The notes under the pieces: model-generated
What the model was told of the DNA's origin: nothing
Databases searched by the model: none
What the model saw: the letters and a program-made list of their open reading frames with translations, nothing else
Position numbers and translations under genes: made by a program
Part shown: piece by piece, positions 6,192-7,546 of the stretch
Layout of the letters: every line of letters starts with the position of its first letter
Numbering within the stretch: position 1 is the first letter of the stretch
Source of the DNA: Cohaesibacteraceae bacterium
GTDB taxonomy: Bacteria > Pseudomonadota > Alphaproteobacteria > Rhizobiales > Cohaesibacteraceae
NCBI GenBank assembly: GCA_016764535.1
Contig: JAESRR010000135.1
Span: 1-7,546 of the forward strand
Direction: 5' to 3'
DNA: 7,546 nucleotides

Positions 6192-6860
6192 TTACTTTTT
6201 CGATGGAATTTTGCTTTCCAGCCTGGTTTCAGAAAGCTTTTGCTGGTCTTGGGTTGACCATGCAGAAAACCATTTTTCCAGTGGTATGACATCTGGAATT
6301 ACACCATTATCATAAACCCAGCTATCAATGGCGAATTGCGCACCGGTTGTGGCGACTTCGATAACCGCTGTTGCATGAGGAAACCGGCCATCCAGCAGGA
6401 ATCCGCGTGCGACGGGATGTTTCACAGTATGGTGTTTGATAAAGCCATTTTTCTCTGCAAGCAAAAATAAACTTGTGGTGTTGGTTGCCTCATCAATGCA
6501 ATCCATCTGTCCGCGTTCACCCGATGCATCACCTACAAAACCGCCAATATCCTTGTCTGATCCGACAATCGGCCCAACAAGAATTTCAAACCACTGAACT
6601 GCTTTAGCCAGCGCCTGACGTTCCTCTGCCGCGGAACCTGATCCCTCCGCGATTATTTCGCCAAGTTTTGCGATGGAACCATCATCAATAATAAGGGGTT
6701 CCTGGTAGTGACAATCAAAACCATGACAAATTCGTATTCGATTAGTGGAGGGTTGTTTGACAACCTGCCAGTCATACCAGTTTCCAACATCACGATTGGC
6801 CTGGGTTTGACATCCGGCTAAAACTAAACACACACATAAACCTGTGACAAACTTTAACAT
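6192..6860 (-). CDS. Predicted lipoprotein with transglutaminase-like Cys-His-Asp pattern
   Basis: A 222-residue protein, ATG at 6860-6858 with AGGA six bases upstream. Residues 1-17 are a lipoprotein signal with lipobox LAGC and acylated Cys17; Gln18 at position +2 favours transport to the outer membrane. After a short region with two close cysteines (C45, C50) and an Ala/Glu-rich helix (about 62-92), the conserved-looking part reads QMDCIDEATNT (119-128), HATAVIEV (162-169) and AIDSWVYDNG (177-186). Cys121, His162 and Asp179, with 17 residues from His to Asp, match the order and spacing of transglutaminase-like cysteine proteases. I know similar hypothetical proteins in alphaproteobacteria but no tested function, so the enzyme idea is inference. 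The gene is convergent with the DUF1127-sRNA unit, 32 bases from its terminator, and divergent from trmFO. No separate terminator of its own is seen. Confidence 0.87.
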   Translation of the reverse strand: MLKFVTGLCVCLVLAGCQTQANRDVGNWYDWQVVKQPSTNRIRICHGFDCHYQEPLIIDDGSIAKLGEIIAEGSGSAAEERQALAKAVQWFEILVGPIVGSDKDIGGFVGDASGERGQMDCIDEATNTTSLFLLAEKNGFIKHHTVKHPVARGFLLDGRFPHATAVIEVATTGAQFAIDSWVYDNGVIPDVIPLEKWFSAWSTQDQQKLSETRLESKIPSKK

Positions 6861-6980
6861 TTACAGTCCTGGTTCAATTTCTGATTCGCATCTTCTTTAT
6901 TGATATCAAACGGAACAGAAACGAGGGATCAAAACAAGTTGAGACTTTCGATCAGTGTCGAGGAGTGCTAGACCCAGGCC

Positions 6981-7546
6981 ATGACAAACAAACCAGTTCA
7001 CATTATTGGTGGCGGCCTTGCCGGATCCGAAGCTGCATGGCAGCTGGCGGGTGCCGGAGTCCCCGTTATCCTGCATGAAATGCGTCCCGAACGCAAAACA
7101 AATGCCCATAAGACAGACGGCCTTGCCGAACTGGTCTGCTCCAATTCTTTTCGATCGGACGATGCGGAATACAACGCAGTTGGACTATTGCATCAGGAAA
7201 TGCGGACAGCCGGATCGCTAATATTCGAGATGGCGGACAAAAACAAACTACCTGCGGGAGGTGCGCTGGCTGTTGATCGTGATGGATTTTCAGAAGATGT
7301 TACCATTGCTCTTGAGAACCACGCTTTAATCACGATCGATCGTGCCGAAGTCCCCGGGTTGCCACCTGTCGAATGGGGAAACACCATCATTGCAACAGGA
7401 CCGTTGACCTCTCCGGACCTTGCGGAAGCAATAATTGGCGAAACCGGAGAAGAGTCTCTCGCGTTTTTTGATGCAATTGCACCCATCATCCACCGCGAAA
7501 GCGTTGATATGGACAAGGCCTGGTTTCAATCCCGCTATGACAAGGC
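6981..7546 (+). CDS. trmFO: tRNA m5U54 methyltransferase TrmFO (FAD/folate-dependent), N-terminal part
   Basis: TrmFO makes 5-methyluridine at position 54 in the T-loop of tRNAs, using methylenetetrahydrofolate as carbon donor and reduced FAD. The window holds the first 188 codons and the frame runs off the end; complete proteins are about 440-480 residues. [14 protein letters not shown] (8-21) is the FAD dinucleotide-binding loop and [15 protein letters not shown] (32-46) follows it. [13 protein letters not shown] (49-61) contains Cys53, matching the catalytic cysteine of the Bacillus enzyme. [15 protein letters not shown] (90-104), IIATGPLTS (136-144) and [23 protein letters not shown] (from 167) are all family blocks. 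ATG 6981 is the first start after an in-frame TAG (6969-6971). The only strong Shine-Dalgarno-like sequence, GAGGAG (6960-6965), lies fifteen bases away, farther than usual. It is divergent from the lipoprotein gene with 120 bp between; no clear promoter can be read there. Confidence 0.97.
   Translation, partial: MTNKPVHIIGGGLAGSEAAWQLAGAGVPVILHEMRPERKTNAHKTDGLAELVCSNSFRSDDAEYNAVGLLHQEMRTAGSLIFEMADKNKLPAGGALAVDRDGFSEDVTIALENHALITIDRAEVPGLPPVEWGNTIIATGPLTSPDLAEAIIGETGEESLAFFDAIAPIIHRESVDMDKAWFQSRYDK

Noticed and set aside
7193..7516. 107-codon minus-strand frame within trmFO
   Set aside because: Antisense to a clear TrmFO coding region; no homology features.

Overview
The window looks like chromosomal DNA from an alphaproteobacterium of moderate GC content, probably of the Hyphomicrobiales (Rhizobiales) type. 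This rests on the style of SSB ([21 protein letters not shown] start, Gly/Gln-rich linker), on UvrA (a CPVSGFTI zinc-knuckle variant and a Gly-rich second P-loop), on the TrmFO sequence and on a DUF1127 gene followed by anti-Shine-Dalgarno hairpins. The genus cannot be named from the sequence alone. No insertion sequence, phage gene, tRNA, rRNA or CRISPR array was found, and no gap between genes exceeds 300 bases.

Layout from left to right: the C-terminal half of a MarC-family membrane protein (2-301, +) converges on and overlaps a small secreted protein of unknown function (285-644, -). A cation diffusion facilitator transporter (834-1796, +) has a readable sigma70-like promoter built on a perfect 14-bp tandem duplication. 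It shares a strong bidirectional terminator (about 1883-1912) with ssb (1942-2475, -). ssb is divergent from uvrA (2758-5745, +). Their 282-bp shared control region holds a degenerate match to the alphaproteobacterial LexA box, and uvrA has a TATAAT element almost touching its ATG.

The most interesting part is 5908-6160. A 50-residue DUF1127 protein is followed two bases after its stop by three consecutive RNA hairpins. All three expose a C-rich loop containing CCUCCC, two of them with the identical ten-base loop AUCUCCUCCC, and the last doubles as the Rho-independent terminator. This matches the design of the 'cuckoo'/CcsR small RNAs known from Rhodobacter and other alphaproteobacteria, where the RNA is cleaved from the 3' UTR of a DUF1127 mRNA and the loops mimic the anti-SD end of 16S rRNA.

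To the right, a predicted lipoprotein (6192-6860, -) carries a Cys/His/Asp pattern spaced like a transglutaminase-like cysteine protease. Divergent from it, the first 188 codons of trmFO (6981-end, +), the folate/FAD-dependent tRNA m5U54 methyltransferase, run off the window.

Functionally, ssb and uvrA form a DNA-repair pair with probable shared SOS control. The DUF1127-sRNA locus is a likely stress-responsive post-transcriptional regulator. The other genes (MarC, metal efflux, lipoprotein, trmFO) are single housekeeping or envelope genes, each apparently with its own promoter.
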